From Brienomyrus brachyistius (taxonomy: Eukaryota; Chordata; Actinopteri; Osteoglossiformes; Mormyridae): a stretch of 64,000 bases of DNA. This document shows, one piece after another, positions 1 to 13,282 of this stretch (within the stretch, counting starts at the first letter, position 1; every line of letters starts with the position of its first letter). Below the pieces are notes generated by a model. That model saw only the letters and a program-made list of their open reading frames with translations. It was not told where the DNA came from and ran no database searches. The translations under genes and the position numbers were made by a program. The stretch covers positions 32,164,118-32,228,117 of the forward strand of contig NC_064533.1 in NCBI RefSeq assembly GCF_023856365.1. Direction: 5' to 3'.

Positions 1-1153
1 CCTCAGTTAGTCACAACTGTTTGTATACCAAATGGCTTCAGCAAAGCATTTTCTTTTTAAAGCCATTGAATAAATACTAAGGATGCTTGTGTTGAGTGAA
101 TTGTTGTGGAAAACAGTGTTATTTATTTGTCTGGATTACGTACCATTACAATGTGAACTTTAATCACTCTATCTCCTTGTTTTGTGGGAGTGATATGTCA
201 TCATCATCCCACTTGGCTCAGAATTTGTCATCCCTGTCATTTGCAAGCGCCGGTTCTTAAATTATTAGGCAGTTTTTAGTTACGCAAAAATTGCTGCCAA
301 TTTTTTCTGACTTGGGCTGAATTGCAGGGCTTGAGGCCTTTCAGAACAGCTCTCACTGGTTATTATGTTCTTTTTATAATGCATTTAAACAATGTGAAAC
401 TTGTGAAATCAGCCGACCAATCAGGGGGCTTCTCTGCATGCCTTGAATTTGTCATGCCGCCTGAAAGCCTTGTTCGGTATAAGTGTAACCATTTCCATTT
501 TTTTTTCAGATGTTAATAGGAGGGCTATTGGGGCATTGCAAAAAAATGAATATATGCAGTTGAATATACAGTATAAATACAGTTTGTATTTGGAAATTGA
601 CCATCCCCTCTGCAAACTCCCCAGGGTGCCACTGCCTGGTCTAGTCTAAAATACAATGCCTGTCTGGTGAGATCCCAGTCTGACCCCTATGTTATGAACA
701 ATTGATTTGATTTGATTATTTTGCTACATCATAAACTAGCACAGGAATAGTTATGCAGAACTATGTCAAAGAAAAGAGTTGGAGGAACCTGGATGCAGCG
801 GATGCCTAAGCATCGTGTTTTTTTTATTTTTTATTTAGTGCAGTTAGAAGCTGTTGACACAATGTAATTAAACAAACCGCTCTCAGCCCTTTCAAAATAC
901 AGCCCACCCTCTCAACATGTCAGAGGGTATAGACGTTCCTGCTGCCTATTCCTGTCCAAAAGCACAAATCCTTAACTCGTACTATGTGTTACTCATCTAC
1001 TGAAAGATCCACTGAAACCCACGGTTGCACCATGCTTTATTCTATAGTGCTCGTCATGTATTTGACTAATGATGTTTTTTTAACATCTAAGGCAAAGCTC
1101 TGCTTGCCTCTTTAACCAGTGGGTCACTGTTGGCTGCTCCCCTTTGTCTCCAG
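1..1153 (+). other. Intron sequence upstream of window exon 1 (3' part)
   Basis: This is AT-rich unique-looking sequence ending in the pyrimidine-rich acceptor TTTGTCTCCAG just before exon 1. Short open frames here lack coding character and match nothing I recognise. The first coding exon of the gene must lie to the left, outside the window. Confidence 0.8.
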
Positions 1154-1267
1154 CTCAACCGACAGCAGCTCCAGGCTGTGAAGGAACGCTTCCAGGCCTT
1201 CCTCAGTGGAGAGACACAGATCGCCGCCGACGAAGCATTCTGCAATGCCGTGCGAAGCTACTATGAG
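1154..1267 (+). CDS. cadps2: cadps2 window exon 1 (N-terminal region)
   Basis: This exon encodes 38 codons reading [16 protein letters not shown] at the start and ending AVRSYYE. That is the highly conserved CAPS block upstream of the C2 domain, predicted helical. The acceptor is CTCCAG before 1154. The conserved continuation from YYE to VFLKSD (exon 2) fixes the 3' end at 1267, so the donor is GCAAGT rather than GT. Both flanking introns are phase 0, so the exon is symmetric. The preceding exon, which should carry the initiator and the acidic/serine-rich N-terminus of CAPS, is not in the window. Confidence 0.93.
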
Positions 1268-4200
1268 GCAAGTAGACTCTGCTGATCAAGTGAGCCATCT
1301 GCTACTGGTCTTATAGAGCCCTACGTCTGCATAGTATGGCTGAAACACGACAGACCCAAAAGAACGGAATGTCTCACCTAGTGTAAGATCCTTTCCTGTT
1401 GTCACTGTTCCTTCTTTAAAGGTTGTATGCAGGCAACATCATAGGTAATGCGATGAAGAGTGGCTTGTCCGTCAGTGTAGCCATGAATATCCATGCTCGA
1501 AATTCCAGGCCAGATCTTCATACTCCCTCATCCGTTTGGATCCCTACTCCTCCTCCACCTGTTCTGTTCCTACCCCACCTGTTCCGCCTACTCTGATATC
1601 TGTATCTCCTGGTTGTCAGCTGGTACCAGGCTCCGTTGTGAGTGTGAAGGCATGAGCATCTGTGCAGGTCTCATGGTTCGTCTCTGCTCTGGCTTTAACA
1701 CTCACTGCTCTGGAGAACTTTCAATGGTCATGGACCAAACTACTGACCCCAGTAGTACAAAGCTGTCTGTGTTAAACAGTAAAGAGCAGCAAGCAGTAGA
1801 ATGCAGGAGTAAAATCTCTCAGTGTTACACTGACGTGATTCTATACATAATTAGCTACGTTAAGCTGTCGATTTTGATATGGTAAATTTCTCACGCCAGC
1901 TTGGTAGCCTCCTACCACTACCTAGCCTACCTAGCCTCCTACCATGCCTTGAGGCAGTGGTGGCCTAATGGTCAAGGAAGTACTCTTGTAATTGAAAGAT
2001 TCTGGTTCGAATCCCCAACCAGCAAGGTACCGCCCCCAAGCACTGCTCCCCGAGTTAGCTGCCCCCTGCTATGTCACATTGTCACATATGGGTTAAATGC
2101 AGAGGACATATTTCATTGTTGTGTGCTGTGGTGTGTCAACAATGATCACCTGTCACCAAATTGTAATAATTATTATTAGATATTATCCTATACACAACAT
2201 GAGAGTTGAACTTTCTACTTCCCCCTGTTGTTTGCTTCGCTTTTAACTACAAAATAAATTTGAAATCGTATAAGAAGCATTATCAGCTAAGCAAACAGTT
2301 GTCTTTTCCTGGCTAGTATTCTGTTTATAAAAACGGCATTTTTTTATTGGCCATAACAACCCTTTTTAAAAAAATAAAAAATAAAAAATTCCACTCATGA
2401 ACAGAGATGGAATTCTGGCTCGCTACTTCGTGACCTTAATTTCCCGCATGTTAGGGTTACTGTTTGCCGCTATTCTCTCTGTTTTGAGACGGCCGTTTTC
2501 CCAAGATCATGATTGTCACTCGGTGGTTGAAGGGGGGTTATGGTTTGTCTGTTGTGTGCATCCAGCAGGTAGATATGTCACCATGCATTAATCACAGTTT
2601 ATATTAGGATCCAAACAGACTATCGGGTGTCTGAGTCCAAGTCAGTCTCAAAACGATCTTGCCATTTTTAAAATGTGGTGCCCTAGATATTTTTGATAAT
2701 TTCTCATGTTTACAGCATAAATAGCAATGTTTCTCATGCTGCTATGCCATGGTTTATATATTTATATAATATACACACATACATATATACGTGTGTGTGT
2801 GTGTGTATATATGTGTGTGTGTGTGTATATATGTGTGTATATATGTGTGTGTATATATATATGTATATATGTGTATGTATATATGTGTATATATGTGTAT
2901 ATATATATATATGTGTATATATATATATATGTGTATATATATATATATGTGTATATATGTGTATATATATGTGTGTCCTGAAGGCTGTGTTGAGTTGTGA
3001 TTTGATCCTAATCGAGTTTTTCCACAAGAGACAATGTAAATGAATTTAATCAGAAATGCAGACCCTCTAGTGATCGCCTATGTAAACTTATGTACCTACC
3101 TAATTCAAAATAAAAAGCATTAACAATAAATTTTAAATGAATTCACACATGAAAAAGCACACATACAAAAGCAATAAACTTGAAATAAATGACAATCCCA
3201 TGTGATGGCAGGTTTGAATCCCCGACCAGCAAGGCACCACTGAGGTGCCCTGAGCACGGTACCACCCCCCCAAGCCCTGCTTCCCGGGCTCTGAATTAAC
3301 TGCCCCCTGCTATGTCACACATGGGTTAAATGCAGAGGACACATTTTGTTTTTGCGCTGTGGTGTGTCAACAATGACAACTAATCATTTTTGCTTCACTT
3401 TACTTCACACTCCGAAGCGAGAGCAGACACACGTGCACCACCTTCAAGTCTCACGAAAATTTCCTTCTTAAATTCTACAGTTACTCTGACTGAGAGTGAT
3501 TCATAGGCATGAGTAGGGAGTTTCTAGCTATTGAAAAGATCAGGGCTAATTCAGGTTTACATGCATGGGGCTTGACGACTTCTCTTTTTTTGGCTTTGAA
3601 GAAATATTGGCATCGGGGCTAAAATACTGGGGACTATGTGAGTGTACCTAACGATGCGTCCCGACCCATACAGGTTTAAGCAGCAACGGTCGACTTCCAA
3701 GATTTCGGTTGAGGTACAAGTGGAAAAAAATTCCATAGACCCATTCAATCTCCGAGTTGGTTGAGTTCGATTTTTTTTTCTTCTTAAAAGGCTGTCACTA
3801 TATCACTATCTATGTGCAGCATCTCATAATCCATCTGACTTGGGTTATCATTCTCCCCCCCCCACACCCTGAAAGGTTTTCGTTTGTGCTGGTGTGCTAT
3901 TTTTAATTGCCCTACATCAAAGAGAATTTCTCCGGGGAGTGCAGAGGCTGTGTGAAGCAACATTTCGCGGTTTTACACCCCCCCCCCACCCAAGTTGAGG
4001 GAGCATTCCTGAGAAGCCTTCATCTGGCGTTTGTGTGGATGAGTAGGACAGCCCCTTTCCCCTGCACAGGTGGAGAGAGACGCCCTGTAATCACAATGGA
4101 AACACCGCAGACTTTAGCATACTGCAGCTCTCCATTCCACCACCCTGGGCACCCAGTACCCCTCAGAGTGTAACATCTTACAGTGCGAAGGTACGGCCGT

Positions 4201-7200
4201 ATATAAGCGCTGAGCAGCACTGTCAGGATGACCAAGCACTGCCAAATGGGTTATTTATCATCTTTCTCCTAACAGTATCTGAAAGTGAGATGACAGCCTT
4301 GCTGATAACTGCTCTGCTCAGAGCTTATCTGATGATCCCAAGTGAAGGGGCTGTCCTGAAAGCGTCATTCAGTCAATCCTCACTGTCATCCGCAATCTGC
4401 ATTTGTCAGTAAAGTTTCTCATTTTGATCATTACATATGTCACATGGTATCGAATCTAGATTGTGGAGTTAAAATGTACTTTTGGAAACGTGAATGTAGT
4501 CTCAACAGATTGCTTTCCCTTGGATGTTTCATACACATGTCGAGTTTGCACAATCTTTGTGGAAAGTAATAATGTTGAACTGTGCTGTTTAGTGCGAGTG
4601 CCACTGTGTTCTCAGTATTTTGCAGATATCTCCCCCCGCCTCACAGAAACTCTTAAGATTGTAACGCAAGAGGCAGTTACAGTATCATGTGTGTCCATTC
4701 AGAACATTGAACAACTGTGTGGTGTTCCATAACGCCTTCCCTGGCCACATCCGAAGCTCCAGTGAGACAGCCGAATTGCCCAGTGGAGAGAAACACTGCT
4801 CTCTCTCTGCCTGAATCTAGTGATTTAGTAAAGTAAAGCTTTTAAAATTTAAGGCTCTGGATAAAAGAAAAAGAAAGGTTTTCATCACTACCAGGCATAA
4901 TATTCAGTTCAATGTCAAGCTGAATGATCAGTCAGTTTAAGACCTTCAGTCACAAAATGCTTGTGAACGGGATGGAATTAGGTTTTACAAAAATTCTGCT
5001 TTACTGTTTTTTGAACTTATGAAAGACTCTTAATGAACCCAACCGATGCTGTACGGGCGATCTGGCTTTTTGGACACATTTCACGTGTAGTATGAAGTCG
5101 GGCTTCACACAGAAGTGATTTTGGGATCACCTTCCAAAGTGAACATAACATACTTTATTCGTCAGCACCCACTCCACGCTCCTTATTCGCTGTTTACAGG
5201 CTGCCGGCCACCAGGGCATTTGTTTCCCTCAAAAACGATGAAGGGCGAAGCCTCCGTGGTTTGAAAGGGCAAGGCTGTGCCTGTCCTTCTTCACTTCTCT
5301 CTCACCAAGAACGCCTGAGCGGATGCAGCGCTTCCGTGCACCTATGCGCAGTCACGGAGAGGTGGTGGGCTTTGTTTAATAGTTAATGACACACATGAGC
5401 CAGTGCGCGTCAGTCCAGTATAGTATCCATGGAGATCTGCTTTTCTCTCAAACTTCCTCTTCTGTCACAATCCCATATACTCATAAAAACAAAAGGCAGC
5501 GTAGTTTTCTTGTACCGTATCTGTTTCCTGCCCTGTGTGGGATTCCCGTTAGTCAGCGGTAATCATGTCACTTCCTCCCATTTTTATGAGACATGTCTTG
5601 AAAATTATTAGAACTCAAACACATTCTATATTTGTTGCAGTACGGTATATATTTGGTACAGTGACATAAAGTATTTCATTTGTGAGATGGAATCGCCGTA
5701 GTTTCTTTTGTTAACCTTGAATTAACGAGTGTTTATTTTCGCCTGTTCAATGCACCGGATGGTTGGAACACTACCTGAGCGACTTCAGGACCAGACAAAC
5801 TGAAACCCAGTCTTAATGAAATCATGCTCATCATTTTGTCTGTTTTCCTGCTTTGGGGTAAAACATGTTTTCAGAAATGCTATAAGGTTTACATATGGAG
5901 CAGGTTCAAAAACCTGTTGTGTTTCTTGTGTATGGATCTTGCAAGGGACCTTCCAGATATTACCAGTTAATTACCCGATTGGCTAAATGGATGTGCTTCA
6001 GAGACACCTATAAATCATGTTATTCTCGCGTAGCGTTAGTAGGTAGCTGGGACCTGCGTATGTATGGAGGCCGTGCAAAGGTTGTCTTCAGCACCGTGTT
6101 TTCCGGTGGCGTTTATTACGAACGTCCCTAATGCACGTCGGCCGTCGTCTTTTCAAAAGCCTTGACACTGAGTCTAATCGTATATAAGGCTATTGAAAAT
6201 AAGTGCATGTTTGTCTTTAAAAAAAAAACTTAAGTTTCATTTGATTCTTTAATATTTTAAAAAATCACTTTAAAGAACAACTTAAAGACCTCAGAGCTGA
6301 TGATGCATTAATATATATTTTTTTACTTAGTAGACACTTATGCCGAAGGTGAGGTTTCATATATGCAGTGATTTCTCTGAAAGCTGTTACCAAAGGAGGG
6401 ATGACGTCTCCTCTTCAGGAGTCCACTGGTCCTCTGTAGATGTTACCTTTAATTACATTAAGGGAGGAACGTTAACGGGGCACAGTGGCCTTTTCTCTTT
6501 CTCCAGAGAAGTTGGCAGTGCTCAGTACACTGCTGCTTGTAAATAATTGACTGAGATTTCAAGTCACCAATTAAGTGGAGCAGCAGGCAAAGAGGAAATC
6601 TCTGTGTGGCATATTCATTATTAATAACATCTGACATTTGTAATACCATCGAATGGAAGCATTTACTTTCTCTCTCTCTCTCTGGAGCCTTATTATGGCT
6701 GCAATTATTTTAGAATAAAGAGGTATAATTCAATTTGGGAGAAAAAAAAACATTTTGCAGTGTGGTGTTTAAACTGAAAATAATGAGGGGAAAAAATGTT
6801 GCGTGAAATCACTTTACTGCAAACAGTTTGACAGTAATAGTCAAAATTATGACAAGGGTGTTTTTTTCTATATGCTGATGTATAGGGGTGTCTACTGAGT
6901 AAATCCTGTTCCTGTGCAGTAGATGTTTTAATTAAATGCCCAGTGTTATTTCTCGTTAAATATCAATGAAATATCTGCCTTTGATCACTAATTTAATATA
7001 AAATTTATTATTGCTATTTTATATTGTCATTTATTAAATTGAATTTTTAACAGATGTTTAAGAGATGCAACTACTATTCATACTATCCCCCCCCCCCCCC
7101 CCCCCCCCGTTATTAACGGACAGAGAATGTGGACCTGACTGGCAATGAGCATTTCTTATCGTGATCTCATTGGTTATGATTCGGACCGCCATCACTGGTG

Positions 7201-10200
7201 GGCCCGGCCTGTCAGCTGCAGAACAACTGAGCTATGATCTAGAGTTTCTGTTCAGGCCCATGAATTGCAAGGAAGTGGTTCTGCACCCTGATGGGATCTC
7301 TTGCAGAATGGACCGGTGCTCTCTCCCCAGTGACTCAGGAGCGGCGCCCAGTCAGGTGTGAAAGTCGCCTGTGAATGCCTCATGCAGTCGCCATTGTAAG
7401 ATCTGTCTAACAAAAATCATATGAGTTGGAGCAAGGGATGGGGACTTAATTTAGATGCAGGAGTAGAGAGGGAGTTAAAAAAAATAGCAGGGAAACAAAA
7501 TGCACACTGTCCACCTGGCCCTCGATCATGCAGCGATCGCCTTCAGGGTCCAGGCTCTTTCTTTTCCTGGAGTGCAGCATATATGTATTTTTATATGAAG
7601 GCAAACAGCAGGACAGCTTTCCTGGAACCCTGAATCATCCTTCATGGCCGCTTCATCGAATCTGCCCTGGTTTGTATTCAGCTGGCTCTCCACGACGCCA
7701 CAGCCCCCGATCCATCCGTGGGGGTCTTCAGCTGATGGCTCACAAGAGCCCAGGCCATTAGTTGGATGGTACGGCAGCACTTGATTTTTTTTTTGGCACC
7801 GTAGCCCCGCACTCCCATTCTGAGATGAATTCAGCTCATTTCATAGCCAAAGCCTGTACATTTGTGCAGTGCCTTTCCTTAAATGCAGCTTAGATCACTC
7901 TGCCTGTCCCGGGGGCAGAATGTCACCACATACTGACGTGAGCCCAGTCTTCTGAGCTCACTGGGTGAAGAACTTCTGCACCACACCATTGGTCTCCTAA
8001 TGGAGATACGACTGTCGCCCATCTGTTGCCCCTTTCCCCTCCACTAAAGGCAGTCGGGCGATGCTGCCATCGTTCTGCAGTTCAGCGCAGATGTATGTAG
8101 CCAGCATGTTAAGGCCAGAATGCATGTGTGCTCGACTGTGGCGGTGCCTGCTGGAAAGGTGTTTGCATAATGAATTTGCAGGTATAAAAACTAATTACAG
8201 TACTTTGTCACTGGATCTTTTAAATGGTTCAAAAAAAAAATGAAATATGTAAGATTCCTTTCTCATTATACACCTACCTGAGATTTTCTGACTAGGTGTT
8301 CAACTTGACAATTCCAAGTAGTGCCGTAATACCTATGCTGTCTTAATTAGCATCACGACGGATACCGGATTTTTGTATAAAAGTCTGGAACTAAAAAGTA
8401 AGTACAGTCTGAGTCACCATGGATTTCGCCGTGAAGACTTCTATGCGAACATCACTGCATTGTCAACCCACTCACGTATCCAAAGACAAGAAAATGCAAT
8501 CAGGCTCAAATGGTTTCTACTTCCTAGACAGGACGATAAACAAATCCTCCGATACATCTGCCTGTGTGCTTTCCGTGGGTCGTCTTGTCTATTTTTACTT
8601 CTAAATTTTCCTTTTGCTCCTGCCGGAAGCCAGATGAATCTGCCTCCAGACCCTGCTGTTACATGTAACCAACAGATAATGTATCTCCCATTCCAGCCCA
8701 GGTCGACATGTAGCCTTTACAGCATCTATACCCTCACTTGTATGCGTGCAGCTTCAATACAGCACTCAGTGGATGGAGAACCTTATTTACACTCTTGCAT
8801 GTTCTCACCGTCTTGCTCTTCAGGTGTTCCTCAAGAGCGACCGTGTGTCCCGGATGGTGCAGAGCGGTGGCTGTTCAGCCAGCGACTTCCGCGAGGTCTT
8901 CAAGAAGAACATCGAGAGGCGGGTCCGTAGTCTGCCTGAAATCGATGGGCTGAGCAAGGAGACGGTGCTCAGCTCCTGGATCGCCAAGTACGACGCCATC
9001 TACAGGGGCGATGAGGACCTGCGGAGACAGGCTCCCAGAATGCCCTTCTGTGGCGTGTCTGAGTTGATCCTGAGCAAAGAGCAGCTGTTGGAGATGTTCC
9101 AGCAGATCCTTGGCATTAAGAAGTTTGAGCACCAGCTTCTTTATAATGGGTGCCAGGTAACTGCTTCCATTTCTGCTGTTAAGTTGAATAAGACCTCCCT
9201 TTGAAATGTACATAATTAAACCAGTAAGTCAAGTCTGGCAGTGTTAGCCTAATGGTTCGGGAGGCGTCTTTGTGATTTGAATGGTTGCTGGTTCCTATCC
9301 CTGACCAGTAAGTCCACTAAGGTACCCTGAGCAAGGTAACGCCCTCAAGCGCTGCACCCTGGGTGCCGATTTAGCTGCCCCCTGCTATGTCACAGTGTCA
9401 CGTTTGGAGTGAATGCCGAGGACGTATTTCATTGTTCTGCATTGTGTACTGTGGTGTGTCAACAATGACAATATATCACTTCACTAAACAGAAAGAAAAG
9501 TCCTATTTGTAAAAGCTATGGTATGTAATTCGATTTTTTTTGTACAATTTTGGTGGACAAAATATGGAAGGAGTAGAATTCAGTGAAATCAAGGACGGAT
9601 CAAGCTTTGCCACAGTAGAGAAAAGGGAGCGAAAATGACGATGATAATGTGGAATGGTGGAAAGTCAGCAAATTGATTACTTGGCTCTAAGAGTCATTGT
9701 TTGCAAGTTGAGAGAGCTGAATTATTTTAATTTGCTTTTGCTCTTGAATGCCTTGAGAGTCCACTGTTGGCAGTTCAATAGTCCTTCACATATCTGCAGT
9801 GAAGGTGAGGTGCTGGTGAGGGGCCTCCAGATGAGTCCAGCCCCCATGTGTGTCCTTCTGCCCCAATTAATATTAAAAGACTACAGATGTGAATTTCTTT
9901 CTTCAAATACCTTTGATCTGTTAGATAAATGATCTCCTTGAATGTTAGTTAGCTTGCTTGAAAAAAAATTCAACACCAGGGTGTATTTTCATTATTTTGC
10001 TGTTGGTATTTACAAGGGCTAGATATTGATTCTGAAAGCCAAATGGGGGGGAGGGGCAAATGGTATTCCATGACCTGCCCGTCCATTCCGGTCTCCAGGG
10101 CACTGTTAGGGGCCAGTTTTCAGGTATCAGAGGTCAGCAGCCTTTTTGAACTGCAAGGTTTAGCCTGTAAACCGGAACCTTCCATTTACGGAGGGGGGGG

Positions 10201-13200
10201 GGGGGGCTCGAAGATGTGCCCATGTCGCCATGGTGATGTGATTTGTGACCAAGCTGGTTTATTCAGCAGCAGGGGGAAGCAGCGCTCTTCTGCAGCCTCG
10301 GTGGGTGTAGAAATTCTCCCTCAACCAGAGCTGTTCTTGGAACGCACCACCTATATCCACATCTTGCATCACTGACTCACCCTGCTTCCGGTACCTGTGG
10401 GTTAGAATCAGTTTACATTGTTTTTATTTAATTTTTTTTTTTCCTCTTTCTGATTTTACATTGTGGGACATCCTGGTCTGTGGTCAATTCAGCCATGTCA
10501 AGAGAGACGTTCCAATTAGTCGTGTATTAACAACTTACAAAATAGTACTCGTGTTTTTTGTTTTGCTTGGTAGTGATTTGTTAGGCTCCCTAGTGTGGCA
10601 CCAGGGCAGAGCTCATTAAAGTTTCTGTTTATAAACCAGGAGATCCTGGGTTGAATCTCATTTATACCTGTATTCAGAGATCCCTGCTGCCTGGTCCAGC
10701 AGTAGTGTGGCCAAGAGCTCCCTAATAAATGGTTGTGGGTTTGAATCCCATTCCTGCCTGTTCTTGCTTGAAATATATCCATCCATTCATCCATCCATTT
10801 TTTGAAACCACTGGTCTGGAGCCTAGAGGTACAACACAGGATAGGGTGCCCACCCACTGCAGGGCACGCTCACACCTATGTGCAATTTAGCAACCCCAGT
10901 TAGCCTCAGCATAGTTTTTGAACCTGGGGGGGAGAGAGACTGTTAGTACTTGGAGCAAACCCCACGACAACACAAGGAGAACATGCAAACTCCACACACA
11001 TGGAACCCTGGCAGAGACTTGAACCCCGGTTCCAGCAGTGTGAGGCTCCAGTACGATCCCCTACACCACTATGGTGCCCTGCTTGAAGTCTATCTCTCTG
11101 CAAAATAGACATTAGAAAATAAGTGTGTAAGTAGTTAATAGCCTCGGGTTCCTAAACCTCAGTCTGTCCCACTGAAGCAGCGCTTGTGGTTTGCAGACAC
11201 CATAAGGAGACCTTATCGCAGCCACACCAACCTGCTGACATTTGTGTCAGCTCTGTTCTCTCTGTCTTAGGCGGAGGAGGGCAATCTTACCCTCCAAGGC
11301 ACCGTGTGTGTGCAGGGTTTTGGGGTAACCTTTAGGTCGGCTGTTCAAACCCAGGTGTGAGGACTTCTCAGCCGGTCAGTCCTCTAATTAGTAATGTAAT
11401 TAGGGAATAGGGGTGGAAACCCGCATAGACCGGCCCTTTCTGGATAAGACTGCGCAGCCCTGGTGTTTGTGGCGGCTTCAGCAACTTCGATGGCAGGAGA
11501 GCAGCTCTGTGAATCCAGATGTGATGGGAGCTTCACTCGCCCCCCTCATGTGAGGCTGCAGGTTCAACAGTCCGGTCATTACAGAGGGGGCAAGACTCAG
11601 TGACGAGAGCGGTAGGGTAATGCATTATCACCCAGCAAACTTCAGTCAGATGGATACTTTAGGGCTCTGAGCCCGTACTCAGAGCAGGGCTGAGATCCCC
11701 CGGCAGTCACCGGATTCCTCGCCAAAGTCCACTGCACCGTCTCGCTCCAGAGTATTGCAGAGTTCACAAGTCGGCGAATGCGCTAATCAGAATCGCGCTG
11801 TGAGAATTACGGCTTTGGTTTTCCTCGGATAATTTGACGACTTCTCAACCGACACCTTAATATTTGGTAGAGCTGCTCTCTTCTAGGATGGGCTGGCCCC
11901 CCCGTCCTGGGTTGTTCCCCGCCTAGTGGCTCCGGACCCCTCGCAACCCAGAAGGATGAGTGTTTTACAAAATGGATGGATGGATGGATGCTCTTTTCTA
12001 GGCTTTGTCTGTTGTGGCTGCATTGCAAGGCATGTACAAATCCCATGTAGGATTTGTTAAATAAGTCTTGCTGTGGCAGGCACCCTGGGACAGTACTGAG
12101 CCCAATGAAAGCTGTGGTGCCAGAAGATCACAACTAATTTTGTGCAGGAAATTGGAGATGCTTCCTTTAAAAGAACATGCTGGTGGATTTGTCTAGGGCA
12201 GGGAACATCTTAATTCGGTACATGATGATGAAGACTGTTCTGCTGCAGCCTGGTCCATCCCTTTGCCGTGTCACTATGGCCTTCTGGGGCTGCATTGAAT
12301 TTGTTTTCAGATTGCTAAAGCCATCATGACCACTTTCTGGGGGGTGGGGTAGGGTGGGGTGGGGGCTGGTTGCAGATGTATCTAAGCACGTAACAGAATC
12401 AGCGGCCTCCCTCAGATATCGCTGCCGCTGGCTATGCAGAGGCAGTAGCGGAGCAGAGATAGCAATAGCGCTTTGTTTTGAGCACAAATTATCATGACAA
12501 GGTGCCGTGATGTATAATGGCCATTAGGGAGGTCATTGTGAAACCAGGCAGGGCTCCACAGGGACAACAGAATGACTGTTTGTGTTCTTCACTTGTCTGG
12601 CATCTGATCTGGGCGGGGGTGTCTTTGGGAACCCCCCTCTGTGATGCATTTCCGGCATCACTACCTTATGGAAGACGGCAGCTGTTTTTAAGGGGGGATC
12701 ACTGGGTATTTAATGACAATGTACAGTCCTGTGAGAGGTACGAGGAATGGAACCAGCACCTTTCTGATTGTTTGTGCTGTTGGGTGTCAGTCTCTAGTCT
12801 TTAATGAGGAGCTTCAGTACTTGTCTCTAAATTACATGTATTGATCCTTGCGGATGTGTTTTTCAGTAAATTGAGAGCATGTTGTTTGACTCTTGACCAA
12901 TATGTGGCTTAACAGCACGGTCAATAATAGCACACGATGTAAACAAACTGTCATTATGGAAGTGCTGTGGGAAGAGAATGATTCAGTTTGGCTTCCTGTA
13001 TGTTACTGCATATCATATCCATCCATCCATCCATCCATCCAGTACATTATTGCTTTTGCTGGACATGCTTGGATTAAGTAGCAAATAGGTGTGAATGTTG
13101 TGATACTTTAATCAATGGGACGGATTCATTAAAGGGATGGTTTTGGCATAATAGTTCTGAACGGCTGTGAAATGATTGGAGAGAAGGAACTGCAGTTCAC

Positions 13201-13227
13201 ATTTAAGCCCTGAATGTCACATTGGCC

Positions 13228-13282
<55 letters not shown>

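Larger units (their letters stand above)
1268..8823 (+). other. cadps2 intron 1 (7.6 kb)
   Basis: Non-coding. It contains two tRNA-type SINE copies (1951-2157 and 3202-3406), a complex GT/TA microsatellite (2758-2975), a 22-base C run (7087-7108), a CT tract near 6670 and a possible conserved block (6540-6770). The 185-codon open frame running into exon 2 (8373-8930) is a fortuitous intronic extension. No nested gene was recognised on either strand. Confidence 0.8.

Noticed and set aside
2693..3043. Tyr/Ile/Cys/Val-rich open frames on both strands
   Set aside because: Produced by a GT/TA microsatellite, open in several frames.
8373..8930. 185-codon open frame ending in exon 2 sequence
   Set aside because: It reads exon 2 in a frame other than the conserved one after fortuitously open intron. 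The family match requires the start at 8824 in the VFLKSD frame.
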